From Spongospora subterranea (Eukaryota; Endomyxa; Phytomyxea; Plasmodiophorida; Plasmodiophoridae): 25,990 bases of DNA. The notes beneath the pieces are model-generated. The model did not search any database. It was not told where the DNA came from and saw nothing but the letters and a program-made list of their open reading frames with translations. Numbering within the stretch: position 1 is the stretch's first letter; the number at the start of each line of letters is the position of its first letter. Positions 8,653 to 20,462 of the stretch are shown here, piece by piece. The position numbers and the translations under genes were made by a program. The stretch covers positions 1 to 25,990 of the forward strand of contig OUQQ01000252.1 of the NCBI GenBank assembly GCA_900404475.1. Direction: 5' to 3'.

Positions 8653-11588
8653 TTATCGCGATTCAACTGGAGTTCGGATGAGATTGTTAACGAGAGCGCT
8701 GGCCCGAGCATGGACGTCGGGGTTGGTGGAACGCGACTTGGCCGCTTTAGCGATTTTCAGCCCGTCGGCGGTCATGATCAGTTTCGCCAGTTTCGGATCG
8801 GTAGACATCATGGCAAGACCGGCCAGCGCTGCGCAAAGCTCTCGGTCGCTTTCTCCAGCTCTGGCGAATAACGCGAAAATCTTCACGTCTTGTTCGCCGT
8901 TGACCGACAGTCGATTGAACCCCGCTTTACACGCGATCAGATTGGTCATTGCTTCCAATGCGGCCACCTGTATCTTGCTGTTGGCGCTACTCAGGCAAGA
9001 CGTCAGCTTTTGCCATCCGTTCAGCGACAGGATGCGCTCGCGAGTCTCCTCGTCCAGGCTGGCCACGTTCGTCAACGCCAGAAGTGCCTCGTACTCGTGC
9101 ATCTCGTGCAGGGCCGACTCCAGGAACTCCAGCAACAGCTTGGGCAATGCGCCCAGGACTCGGTCGCCGACCAAGGCCGGGTTCATCCGGATGCAAATTC
9201 GGGCCACCGCCAAGCTGGCGTCATATAGCAATGTTTCCGGGCGAGATTCTGCCAACAAAGTAATGAGATATGGCGCGGAACAATAGGTTGCGACCGACCC
9301 CGATCCGTTAGAGCAATGTTGACCAGCGACTTTAGGGCTCCATCAGCGACCAATCGGCCAGACCCGGTTGGACACGATGATAATCGTAGAAGTGCCTTGG
9401 CGATGGTCGTGTGCAGTTGAACAGTCTGCAGTTCGGGCGATGAATTCTCAACGATGTTGGACAGGACGCTGGCGGCACCGGATTCTATCAGAACCAAGCG
9501 GACCTGGGCGATTTCGTCCGCTGAACCCGCCGCCGCTGTTAGGTCAATACCTTTCTCGGAACCGGGGACCCCTTTAGCTGCCAACGCTTTCATTTTCTCT
9601 GTATCCGAATCCACCTAAAACGTGCCCGATTAGCGTACGGAATGTAAAATGTGAAAAACGTTGACCGGAACGAACAAAATACTGGAGAAGAATCGAACTC
9701 AACGCCATTCGATCCAACCAGAGCGATATAAGATGAACAATGTGGAACACAATAAAACCCAAAAACAAAACGAAAAGCTAACAGACCTGAGAATCAAAGC
9801 GTAGGTCATCGGACGATGTGGCGAAGGATGCGATGATGTGAGCGAGGGCATAAGGTTGTCCAGGAGTGGAAGTTAACACCTGGCGTAGACGGGCGGCGTC
9901 CCCAGCCAACGCCGTCTTCGTCGGTGAATAGACAGACAGGTACATGAGCGCCTCGAACGCAACCGCCTGCGTTGTCGGATTCTGGATTGCAAAGCAAACG
10001 GCGTCGATCAGATCCGGATCGCTGAGAATCGTCTTATTCAATGTCGAGTCGGTTCCCGCCAATTTCGACAGCGCCAAACAGGAATATGCGGATGCTGATG
10101 GATTTGTCGAACTGAGCGCGTCGAAGAAGATGAAGGAGAAATCGGCTTCGATGATCGCCTTGCGGATCGATGTATCGGAGCTGGCCAACGCTAGAACCTG
10201 CGTTGCCTTCTCGCGTAAGTCCGACTCTGACGATGTGGCCAGATCCAGAAGACAGGAAAGGCGTTCCGACTGGGCGATGAACGAGTGAACCTGCGTTGGC
10301 GCTACGATGAGCAGCATGGACAGCGCCGTCAGTGCCGATGAACACAGGTCTGATTTGGGCGAGAGCAACGGCGTCAACAATCCCTGACACATATTGACGA
10401 ACTCGTCCTCGCAGGTCGCCGCCTTTCCCCCATCTGGCTGGAACTCGACCTTGGCCAACAGCGTCAGTAACGTGATCAGTTCCGACGGGGGTGACTTGAC
10501 GGCCAGTAACAGTGGCTGTAACAGCTCCTGGCGAACAATCCGTAACGTGTCGCAGGACTTTCTCACGATGGCGATCAGGCCGGTAACAACAGCTGGGGAA
10601 TGGTTCGGATCTAACAGACCGGCGTGCAGACTCTGGCACAGCGACGTGATGACGGCGGTGGCCGTGGCGTCACTGTCCGATGGCGTCATCATCGCGTTAC
10701 ATAGCGCCATCCAGGCCGGGTCGAACTCCGACATGACAAGGAAGCTGGCGATCTGGTCGGCGTCTAGCTGGGGGATCAGGTCGTGGTAGGCACAGGTCGT
10801 TAATTGTGTTAGAACACCAAGACAGGCTCTGGCACGAGCCCGACCGCCATCGTCCACGTTCCCGTTCCGCTGGCGCATGATGCAATCGGTGACCGATTCG
10901 TCCACCAGATACCGGACCAGACGATCATTGCGAGCCACGTTCGGCCCTTGACTAGGATTCTGCACGAGAATCTGGACAATCAAACCCAGATCCGACACCT
11001 AAAACGACCAGTAAGGGATTTACCAACACGAAAATTGGTGTTCGACGACACGATAGTCAATAACTTTTGACAAACTCGAAACGGTGAGAACAGATATACG
11101 GTGGTTGAGCAGAAGAGTACCTTGATATTATCACTAGATCCATCCCGTTCACGTTGACCCAATATACGGGAGGCAACACTGTTGGCATCGCTATGGAGCG
11201 CTGCTATACGTTGGCGAATGGCGCCGGCCGTCTGGCTATAGAGCGCCATATGACCAGGGTCGGCTCGTATCACCTCATTCAGCTCATGTCCGGCTTCCTC
11301 ATATCTTCCCATCTGGTCCAACGCCAGCGCCCGGCGATAACGGCCCTTGATCGACCCGGAGTCCAGCGCCAGGGCGGATTCCGCATCGGCCAACGCCAGG
11401 GCGCCATCATTACGTTTGAGGTGGCATTGACATCGATTCAGGAGACACGATAGTCTAATTAGCACGTTTTCGTCATCGGTGGCCGATTCGAGCGCCTTCG
11501 AATACGCCTCGATTGCAGCGGAATAATCGCCCTGGCGAAACGCCTTGTTCCCCAGCTCTTTCAACTCCAATACCGACCTGGTTTCCAT
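8653..11588 (-). CDS. UNC45: UNC-45 myosin chaperone (TPR plus UCS domain)
   Basis: Exons are 11588-11121, 10998-9787, 9614-9299 and 9248-8653; they sum to 2592 nt, giving 863 residues. Introns are 122, 172 and 50 nt. UNC-45 is a cytosolic co-chaperone: its TPR domain binds the C-terminus of Hsp90/Hsp70 and its UCS domain folds and stabilises myosin motor heads. The ATG at 11588 opens METRSVLELKELGNKAFRQG, the first TPR helix. The expected carboxylate-clamp residues are present: K10, N14, N51, K81 and R85. TPR repeats cover about residues 6-115; the rest is an all-helical armadillo-like array (central and UCS regions) ending with TAA at 8653. The length is close to the animal proteins (about 930-945). 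The 50-nt intron has a poor donor (GTCGGT), but splicing it gives IALTDRESRPETLLYDASLA, which aligns with the UCS region; unspliced, the frame is lost. NUP214 converges on it with 207 bp between stops. Confidence 0.92.
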
Positions 11589-12315
11589 TCGACAAGAAAA
11601 ACGATTCGCCTGAGCGAGATTTGCGCACACAAGATGGACAAAACTGTGTAAGATCTTATTGTGGTGAATCGATTCCCCCAGGTACAGTCGGCGACCCGCG
11701 ACCTGTTTATCGGCAAGGCCGAGGCGGCCAAGGCATTCAGGTTCACAAGTCCGCAAATTCCTCAAACGGCCAGTTGGATCAACAGTTGATTGAGGCGGTG
11801 CGATAAGCCCATGAAGAATAGTATCGGTGGGAGTAGGGGGCGCCAGTACAGGTCGTAATTCATCCCCTTCCTCAACCACACAGGGAGTTGACCAAGGGTT
11901 AGGCAAACACCTTGACCCGATGTCGCAAATATATCACGTGTTCCCTTGAGTCCCATTGTAAAAGTATCGGCCGAAGTGAGTTGTTTCAATCAGTTTACTT
12001 TGGGACCATCAATGTGTTTCATGTTCGAATAATCAATTGCACCCATTCCAAACGCAATTGATCCAAGGGTTATCCTGATAAAACTGTTGGGCTTTATTAA
12101 CAATAAATCAAGATCAACAAATACATCACGGGGCCAGATGGTTTCGCAACCGACAAAGAAAATTTCAATTGTTTCAGCGTTAACATTACTCGAACATGAA
12201 ACACATTGTCGATCACTATAGCTGTGATTTGATAGAAACAAATCGTCAAACTTGTCAACGCCCCTACACAAAAAATGTGGCTGATATTCACAAAGGGTCT
12301 TCGGCAACCAAACAA
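11589..12315. other. Intergenic: UNC45 upstream region and 3' flank of the small minus-strand gene
   Basis: Both neighbours are on the minus strand, so this 727-bp stretch should hold the UNC45 promoter and the 3' untranslated region of the gene ending at 12316. A 113-codon open frame on the minus strand (12331-11990) starts at an ATG that overlaps the end of the upstream coding region; it is AT-richer than neighbouring exons and I do not call it a gene. No clear TATA box is seen. Confidence 0.5.
12093..12098 (-). terminator. Candidate polyadenylation signal AATAAA
   Basis: TTTATT on the plus strand reads AATAAA on the minus strand, about 220 nt after the TAA of the small minus-strand gene at 12316. 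Position and sequence fit a poly(A) signal, but the hexamer is common in AT-rich DNA. Confidence 0.35.
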
Positions 12316-12841
12316 TTATTGGTTCCGCCATCGGGTCATCTGTCTGCTAACCCGTGTTTGAGTCTGTGTGGGGATTGAGGCGCTTTCCATACCAATGTGC
12401 CCACATTCATCTGTCTCGCTTTCCGGATCGGCATTCGACATTGGAGTGTTGGTGGGAGATGGCAAATGCAGAACTGGTGCATCAGTCAGGATGGTGTCGA
12501 GTTGGACGTTATCTGAAATCGCTACTGAGATCTGCCACAGAAATTGTCGGTGTCGTCGAATGGACTTCCGATATGAATAGCCTCTCAACAAACAGCCCCA
12601 ACATTGCTTTGATTGGCTTTTTTGCCTGTTTGCCCCTTGGCGAAATGGTATTTCAGGTTCTGATGGCTATCTCACGGTTGGCGAATTGAACCCATAATCC
12701 AATCAATATCACCATCGACATCACTTCTCCATCATAACCAGCCAACGTGTCTTTCGTCGTTTCGTCCGAATCCAGTCGCCGGCGAGGTCCAGACCTATCA
12801 CCAACTTCACCGCTGACCCAGCTCGTGACTATCCAGTTCAT
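12316..12841 (-). CDS. Small unrecognised two-exon protein
   Basis: I do not recognise this product. Exon 1 is 12841-12725 (ATG to a phase-0 donor GTGATG), exon 2 is 12666-12316 (acceptor GATAG, stop TAA). The 58-nt intron falls in the common size class of this window, and splicing removes the TGA that closes the first frame. The product would be 155 residues: a W/S/G-rich start, an acidic linker (LDSDETTKDTLAGYDGE), a basic middle (GYSYRKSIRRHRQFLWQ) and a polar, P/T/S/D-rich tail. No signal peptide, membrane segment or catalytic motif is visible. The frame stays open upstream of the ATG to about 12955, so a 5' exon is possible. Its start lies 189 bp from the divergent RING gene. Other frames here are also partly open, which lowers confidence. 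Confidence 0.42.
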
Positions 12842-13030
12842 TGTTTGGGCGATCGATTGACCGGTTTCCCGATGACCCAACAGGGGGATCCACTCTACAG
12901 ACCGACTAATTATCGCCGACTTGGCAATTCTCTGCCCAACCTCCGATAGTCATTGTCATTCGAGTTGTGGTTGGAATTGGGGTGTGATCCTCCTCGACCA
13001 AGAACCTGATTGTTTGTCGTTGCCTGACGA
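12842..13030. promoter_or_regulatory. Short divergent intergenic region
   Basis: This 189-bp gap separates two start codons facing away from each other (12841 minus, 13031 plus), so it is a candidate bidirectional promoter. No TATA box is seen. The repeated 10-mer GAATGGCGCT overlaps the plus-strand start codon at 13029-13038. Confidence 0.4.
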
Positions 13031-14193
13031 ATGGCGCTGTACATGTCGCGCGATCTTGCTTTGGCCCAATCCGAACTGATCCTGGTTCGATATGGCATCG
13101 ACAATCTAACCGACGCCTATTCCCGTAATGTTCACGAACAGGATAAACCTTTCGTCTCGCCCTCCATGTACTATAAACGCCTTCTGTCTCTTGAACGACA
13201 ACTCACTCACGAGATCCGATTTTTGGCCGAACGCCCTCGACCAGGTACTCCACACCATTTTCAAACCAAATTTTCTACCGTTCTAATCGGTTTGGGTTTT
13301 GTCGAACCTTTTTTCCACAGTTCAAAAAAATTGCCCGTTCATTATGGGTTATTGAACATTTAAAACAATCTCAATTTGCATTTCCCATTTCAGTTGAACC
13401 GGATCGCCGAATCAAACCAGCCGGGAATTGGTTTGTTCGTTCTGTCAACGCTTTAAATCCGAGTAAGTGACTTGAATTTTACCGATACACAACATCTTTT
13501 TCTGTATTGAATCGCTATAGCTGAACAATATTCAACTCTTTCATCCTCTCCATATCTTAATCTCTGCAATTTTTCTCAGTAAAATACGAGGAGCGGCCTG
13601 TCAGGAATCCTCCTCGGCGACGTCCAAACCCCATTCCGATTCCGGAAGCGGGTGCAGTTCCTGAACCCGATAAACGACAGGGTCGCCAACGATCCAATTG
13701 AACGACCATATTCCAGTATATATACACAATTCTGCGCTTTCATGGTTTTACGATCAACCTGCCGTATATTGGGGTTTCAAAAACAATCGCTATTTGTTGG
13801 GCGTTTCGAAACCGATTGATCGATGTCCTGGGGTCGGCTGACCTGCAACATCGGTCGGGATTTCGACCGCCGATCCGGAACCGTTCATGAATTGGAGGCA
13901 ACGCTCAGATCACTTTACCAAGGGCTCGATTCCGACCGCCTCGGTGCCTGCCCGTTTGCTCAACCCACATGACCAAAGCCGCGTCCAGTCGTCGTCGGAG
14001 GTCGCCGGCGACCAGCGACGGGATCGAGAACGAATGCCCGATCTGCTGCGAGACGATGGCGGTTGGCGAAGCGCTATGGCATTGCGGACGTTGCCCACAG
14101 CGATTCCATTCCAGCTGCATGAACCGGATGGTGAATTGCCATCTGGGCAACTGGAGTGTCTGCCCGATCTGTCAAGCGCCACACAACATCTGA
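13031..14193 (+). CDS. RING-finger protein, probable E3 ubiquitin ligase
   Basis: Proposed exons are 13031-13244, 13394-13462, 13580-13651, 13717-13832, 13898-13953 and 14001-14193, summing to 720 nt (239 residues). Introns 1 (149 nt) and 2 (117 nt) are clear. The third donor could also be at 13682, and the last acceptor could be 14015 instead of 14000; all options keep the frame. The C-terminus holds a complete zinc-binding pattern C-x2-C-x12-C-x2-C-x4-H-x2-C-x14-C-x2-C at about residues 188-233 (key pieces CPICCE, RFHSSC, VCPIC), the C4HC3 spacing of RING-variant/PHD-like fingers. This suggests E2 binding and ubiquitin ligation. The N-terminal 100 residues look helical (RLLSLERQLTHEIRFLAERP), followed by a basic Pro/Arg-rich linker (NPPRRRPNPIPIPEA) and an aromatic segment (LSWFYDQPAVYWGFKNNRYL). 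I cannot assign a named family to the N-terminal part. Confidence 0.68.
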
Positions 14194-14666
14194 ATGGCGC
14201 TCAGACGCGCCACCAGTCCGCCCGTTGCTGTTGGATTTTAATGAAACTTGTTGGACAGCGCTGTTGGACGTTTCCCGTCGGTCTGGGTTTTATATGTGGT
14301 TTGGTAAAACAACCGACGAGTCTTTGATGACGAGACAATCACGAATTGGATAGCACGTTGGGCATTTGAGAGACTCAGAACAGAGACCAATATATTGATG
14401 TCCTCTGGATGCAAGAAATGACCGGAAAGGTACTGTAGTTGGTCCATGCGGCTCAGGGTGAGGTCAGGAATCGTCGTTGGTTCAAGGTTCGTTGACCTCA
14501 AACGACCTATTTACGAAATGGGCGTAGTTCCCTTGCCACATTGCTTGATGGAAAGGCGTGTTTGTCTTGAATCTGCCACAGAGTCTTGAACCTATTCTAG
14601 GATAGCTCAGGAACAAGTGGAACACGTTCAATATTAATCAACCAATATATTAAAAAACAATTGAGT
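14194..14666. other. Convergent intergenic region, nothing clear seen
   Basis: This 473-bp gap lies between the stop of the RING gene (plus) and the stop of MED23 (minus), so it should hold both 3' untranslated regions. No perfect AATAAA is seen on either strand in the expected place; an AT-rich stretch near 14630-14660 lies just past the MED23 stop. The 10-mer GAATGGCGCT lies at 14192-14201, overlapping the RING gene stop codon. Confidence 0.5.
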
Positions 14667-17600
14667 CTAGAAGGTCGAGAACCCGTCTCGAAGTGACGAA
14701 AATCGCTCTGACCAAACTCTGGGAAGTTGAAGCATCAGCAGACGTAGGTTCGCTAGCCCCTTAGATTCTAAGTGCGGAATCACTTCGGGAAGCGCGTTCA
14801 CCAGATAATCAATTACAACGTCGACATGGGCTTTTCCCTTCATATGATCCGCTGGATCGTCAATCTTGATGTGCTGGTGTCGGGCTATGTCCACCAACCC
14901 ACGGGCGGCCAACAAGCAAGACGATATCAGCGCCTCAGAATTTCGCTGTGCTGAAATAAACGGTGCAAACGACCGGCACAAAAAAAGCAACTGCAATGGC
15001 CAGTGAACACGCCCTGAGACTGATTCGTAAAGATTAATGATGAACTTGGGGAATAACGACGGAATGTGTTCAAGAAGATGATACAATGCGGAAAGCAGTC
15101 GGGAATGACGGTTATCTAGCAGCATTGACGATAAGGTTTTCCAATCCGATTCCAAAATCATGCCCGAAAACGGAGACAATAAATCAAGGTCCGGCCCAGC
15201 GGAAGGGCCCGAGCCCAATGACATGATTTGATTGAGGAACGCTTGGACTATCGAGTTGACAGCTGCAATCAGATATCTTTCCGGAAGATGCGAAAGTACA
15301 AGCGCATATGCTGTGAAAATCAGCCGTTGGAAAAACAAAACCATGAAAAACAAAGAGGTATACCGTGCATTAGTTTTCCAGAGGGAGTTGCGTTTGTTGG
15401 CGTCCCAGGAGCAAGAATCGCTTCTAGAAGCGATTCTGAAACAGATTTCGGCGACACTGGTAAGCAAATAAGCTCAACGCCAGCAATCGACAACGTTTCT
15501 CCAAACACGCTGCGGAATTCGTAAAAGAACTGGGGCGCGGACTCGGTAACAGCGCTGGACAAGGACACGGCAGTGATCTGATCCGCTAACCTTAGCAATA
15601 ACTGATACCACTTTTAGTCAAAAGTGAAAACAGCAGACGGTCAATAAAATCTTACTTCTTGGTAAAACTGCATTGAAAAAATGTCCGAATCATCGCGGTC
15701 AGACATGGATGAACCAGCATACTGCAAAATGCTGGGAGAGAACGTAGCGACACCATTCCGAAATGAAGATGTGCACAGACGGAGTAGCGACCGTCGCACT
15801 TCAGGTATGAGCGCCGGCGATGTGTCATAGTACCTGAGATACAGTTTTTCCCTTTTTTTTTTACTGAGGCCAAAAGCAAGATTACCTAAACGTAGAGAGG
15901 ACAAATTCTATGGGGTGACTGTGATATAAATTATAAATGGGATGAAACCGGTCGATGATGTCGATCAAAAGAGCAGATTCCTCGTTTTCAATGAGGCGTC
16001 CGATAAGGATATCGATAACTGGAACAATTCTGGCGCACAGGTTTCCGTAATAGACTGGAAGAATCGCCTCTTCCGACGCGCCTAAAAAATTTTCATACCC
16101 GGCTCCAGTCGAGACCTACATATTCCAAAAAAGTTGAAGCTGTCAGATTTCAAAATTGAATGAACGTATACAACCAAAGTGTTACGAAGAGATGTGATGC
16201 ATGGGCACAAACTTTACCGTTTGAAAAATATTTTGAAAACCACAAGGGAAACAAGAGGCTATTTACGCACCTCTGGAAATGAAGTATGATAATCAAGGTG
16301 ACGAGGCAAATAGTCCGGGTCATCCCAGTGCGGAAGAGGGTCACAATCGTTATCGCTGGCCAGCAGCATGTCGATTCGCTGCCCAACAAAATCTTCGCTA
16401 TTCAGTAATAGCTCACGGATGATGACAAACACCTCAGGATATACATCATGATCACATAATGCAAGCACCAACTACAGGGGGAAGCCCCAGAACGTCAGCA
16501 ATTGGACGATTAGAAACCGGGACGAAAAACGACAAAGTTGATGAGAATTATTAAACAACAAGGATTATGATACACCCGGTTTAAAAACGCATGATATCTA
16601 CCGCTTCCACTGGAATCAGCCGAATGCACCAAGCAAACTTGACAAGGAGAGCAGAAACAACCTGAACGGGTTCTAAATTGGTGGCCGAGCCGATTCGATT
16701 CGCTGCCAGAGCACACAGAAGAAATTCGACTAGTGCCACAGTGGCGTCTGGCATTTCCCGCGCGTGCACATGAGACAGCGCCGTCTGAAAATTATATTCG
16801 TAGGTCTCAAAGTTCCTACACAAAATGATCAAAAAGTCAAGAAAGATTCGAAAGGAGTCTCTAGGAGGCGACAATATTCTATAATATACGCTAAAAAAAG
16901 GGGGGAATTGATCATAAAACACACAACGTATAATATAGTAATCAGTTGAAATTTGAGCAAGGTATGTGCAGAAATTAAAAAAATAAACATTATATTAACT
17001 TGAAAATATTGAACCCTTACGATTGATGTTGGAACCAAAGCATAGCGGCAACGCAGAGGAACTGTAGTCTAGCTGGCGACGACGATTTTAGATGCTGTGC
17101 GATTTCATCATGGCGTGGGCGACAATCCAGCAAACTGGCATAATCAGGCTGTCGGACACGAGCTTGTGCATCTGACCAAGAAATGGCAATTTTTGAAGAA
17201 ACTCGACCGGACAAAAAATCACGTGCCGCTGGAGGCATCCACTCTACAGTTCGTTCAGACCAACCGTAGGGGCAGGATGACCAGTAGAGCTGTAACGCTT
17301 GCGTTAGGGGGGATTCTTCGGTGCCTTGCTCCTTAGTACGACGACACATTCCCACAATAATGGCCCGATGAATAAGGATCGTCAAATGAGGCTGCTCAGC
17401 TGAATAATGAACGTTCGAAGTAGACAACGCAATTTTGATAGCAAGGGAATGCATCGAGTCGACTAACTAAATCGAAAACATCTCATTATACGACAGTTCT
17501 AGGAATTTGAAAACCGAATTGTTCCACGTAACCAATGGCGAGAGTTTTCTGCATGACGACATGAAGGAGGAAAAACATGAAATGCATTCGATGGCCAAAA

Positions 17601-20462
17601 TAAAAAAATTGGATCATGTGAAATAACGAACGAAAACTGGTGAAATAAAAACAACACGAAACTGAAAGGCTGATAATGTCGAAGAAAAAAATGCCTGAGT
17701 GAATAAAAGCCACGGCAAGGACAAAACATACCTGCGGATGGGATGCAGATGATCGCGATACCACAGATTTGAACAGCGACGTTAACATGCCATGATGCGA
17801 TATCAACCGGAACAGACGAAAGTTCATGATTTCCAAAATTCTACGGTCATTACGATGTGATTGTTTTTCCCGAAAAACAATACGAAAACTTACGTATGAA
17901 GGCGATACGACGGAACGGGAGTCTCTTTGTCATTGAGAACATTGGATAATTCCAACAAATGATTTTGCAATGAATATGGACTAACGTAAAGCAGTCTAAC
18001 GTAGGTTTCAACTAAGCCAGGAGGAGCCAGTTGAGTTGAACTACTTCGCGATATATTTCCTTTACAAAGACGTTCCTGTGCAAAAGCAATGAGGCATAGG
18101 AAGAATCAGGGCAAGGATTTTGGCTGTACTTGAAGAGCATGGGCAATGCGATTGCGACATTGGCTGCTAAGATTGGCTAAGAGCGCCATATGCAGAGGCT
18201 TGGAATGACCAGTAAACACAAGTTGACCTGGGGAAAAATAGTGGAAAAAACGAATCAGAAGACGATGTACAGGCTGAATTGGAAAAACGCAAGAAAACAC
18301 GGAAAATATTTGAACAAAAATATTTGAACGAAGGTAGCGCTAAAGTAAAGGCATTGAGACTAGTAAACATTTCGGGAGTAACAGACGAGCATACATGAAA
18401 TGCTGACATGAGAGAAACACATTTTGTTTTAACAGTTCCTATAAGAACAAAATACAGATGCAAAGACGCATGAGAAAAATGCTGTATCACCTGGGAGAGT
18501 TTGCCAACTGAGTTTTGAATCACTCGACTCATCATTTAGGAAAGCGATGAGTCGTTCGGCGATCACTTGCGATGAAATGTTGCTAAGGACCGCAAATTTG
18601 ATGACAGCATCGTCGTCAAGATTGAAAAAATCAAGGCAACTCGGGCCGGACGAGGATTGCTTCCACCATAGACCATACGATTCGTGCAGCGAATCAACTG
18701 TAACAAAGATATGCCAGGCGTTAGCATAAACGCCTTGCTCCAACTTGAAAATGTTGCATATTTGAAATGATGGATCCTGAAAAAAACCAAAAAAATAAAA
18801 AAAATACCATTCAGATTAGAGAGACTGCTTGCAGCATAATCAACACGGAGCGAGCGTATCCGCCAGTACATGCAGGCTATGGAAGAATCAAGAAGTTCCG
18901 CGATTCCTTCAAACGTCCGCCGCGACGGATCATAAAACCCTATCAACGAATCCGCCAACGTTTGCCCTTGCGGTTTCGAAGCGAAACTCGCGGAAAGCGT
19001 GGTCTTCACAATGTCCAGCGGTAAGACTTGAGTAATTAGCCAGACGATAGCGTTGTCCCGCAATGCTGCCCCACCGAAGTATGACTTTCCGGAACGAACC
19101 ACCATCAAGACGAACTCCTCAAAATCGACCATCCCGGCCAACAGGAGCGCACTGAATTGATCGGCGAGAAGAAGCCATTCACCCCAAAGGTATTTCCATG
19201 AATAGTATACCGATTTACTTGAAGGCGATCCCCGAATCGGTGAGATGTCAGAGTGGCCAACAGCACCTGATAGTCCCCCGCCAGGCGTAGCGTTGATAGC
19301 AGATGATGGAGTCATCGGACCTGGGGTCTGTGTCGGAAACATTGGGTTCGTCGCGACCTCAGCATTCTGACCGGATTTTGATCTGGACCACGACGTTAAA
19401 GTTAGAATTCCTAAGCAAAACGTCATGAACAATACCACGGACGCAAGACGACGTTGCAATCTATAAATAAAATAGACAATGTAGCGAAGAAATTCAACTT
19501 GGGGGTTAAACCAAATCATCACAACGTAGATAAAATGGGACATAATTGCAAAGGCAAGAAACTAGCGTACTGAGTACAATCGCCCCACACAGTGACCGAC
19601 GTTTCGCAATGGCATCGTGATCGGTAGTGCACTGAATTTGAGAGAGCGGCGCCCGCTCGACAATCAAATGATAATGATTCCAGATGGCGACATCGCGAGT
19701 CTTTGACAAGAGCTTATCATAAAGCGAAGCCGATTGATTTTTCGTGCTGAAACAGATCTGGTACATTCCTGACACTGATTGAAATTGTGACACGTATCGC
19801 GACCGAGCGCGAGACCTAGACAGCGTAGAGCGTAGATCGCGAGGCACCGCCAATTGAGGAACAGTACTTAAGGTTACGCAAGATGCAACTTTCCCAACGG
19901 TGGGCCGAATCGTAATCGACACTGGTGTCGGAAGACGATCGAGCAAGCTAAACACGCACGACGGAAACAGCTTGCCGACATCACTGAATATGTTGTCAAG
20001 AACAGAGACGGCGACCTCAAGTCGGGAAGAATGCGAGCAGGAATCCAAAAAGGTTAAAACCAGGGCGCAAATCGCATGCCAGGTATGGACCGAAATTTGC
20101 CTGTGCTTGGGGATGATGGTGGAAAGAAGATATAATAAATCTGGGGCCGTGCAAATTTCTGCCTTGACGGCTTCGATTATGGTGATGGAGATATAGGTAA
20201 GACGCTGGGCGCGAAATTTAGCATTTCCTTGGAAAGGAGTTAAAAGTGATTGCACTAGGCATGTCATAAACGTATGATCCGCGGAAGATTCGCATTTCAA
20301 TGATTTGGCAACTTTCCGAAGTGAGGGGTAGCCGACGGAAAGTAAAGAAGGTTGAGTGTCGGGCCTGGCAGCGCAGATCGCCAGCAACTCTATTTGCTGA
20401 AATAGAATCGACTGATCGGTCGATGTCATGAATGACCCCTCTGCTTGAACAGCAGGAATCAT
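14667..20462 (-). CDS. MED23: Mediator complex subunit 23 (MED23)
   Basis: Reconstructed exons: 20462-19563, 19460 to about 19422, about 19366-18845, 18776-18491, 18227-18130, 18075-17894, 17840-17732, 17466-17021, 16815-16602, 16471-16267, 16139-16116, 16081-15886, 15833-15656, 15601-15364 and 15310-14667, about 1426 residues (human about 1368). MED23 is a nuclear tail-module subunit of Mediator that links activators and signalling (for example ELK1 downstream of MAPK) to RNA polymerase II. Signature matches to the family include LVETYVRLLYVS (exon 6), LPVYYGNLCARIVPVIDILI (exon 12), LPHWDDPDYLPRHLDYHTSF (exon 10) and LVLSHLPERY with QLLFLCRSFAPFI (exon 15). The protein is helical-repeat throughout. 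A P/S/G-rich insertion (MFPTQTPGPMTPSSA onward, about 19360-19200) interrupts the N-terminal third. Introns range from 34 to 265 nt, with many at 52-54. The ATG at 20462 follows an upstream in-frame stop. The joins near 19.37-19.46 kb are uncertain. Confidence 0.9.

Noticed and set aside
8678..9286. 202-codon plus-strand frame opposite the UNC45 last exons
   Set aside because: The minus strand carries the conserved UCS domain; this is a shadow frame.
11990..12331. 113-codon minus-strand frame after the small gene
   Set aside because: It lies where a 3' untranslated region and AATAAA are expected, is AT-rich, and has no recognisable features.
12660..12675. Possible 16-nt intron GTGAG...TCAG in the small minus-strand gene
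   Set aside because: The 58-nt intron 12724-12667 gives a better join and a normal length for this window.
12354..12689. 111-codon plus-strand frame opposite the small gene
   Set aside because: It contains a membrane-like stretch, but no splice sites or neighbouring exons support it and the minus-strand two-exon model is more coherent.
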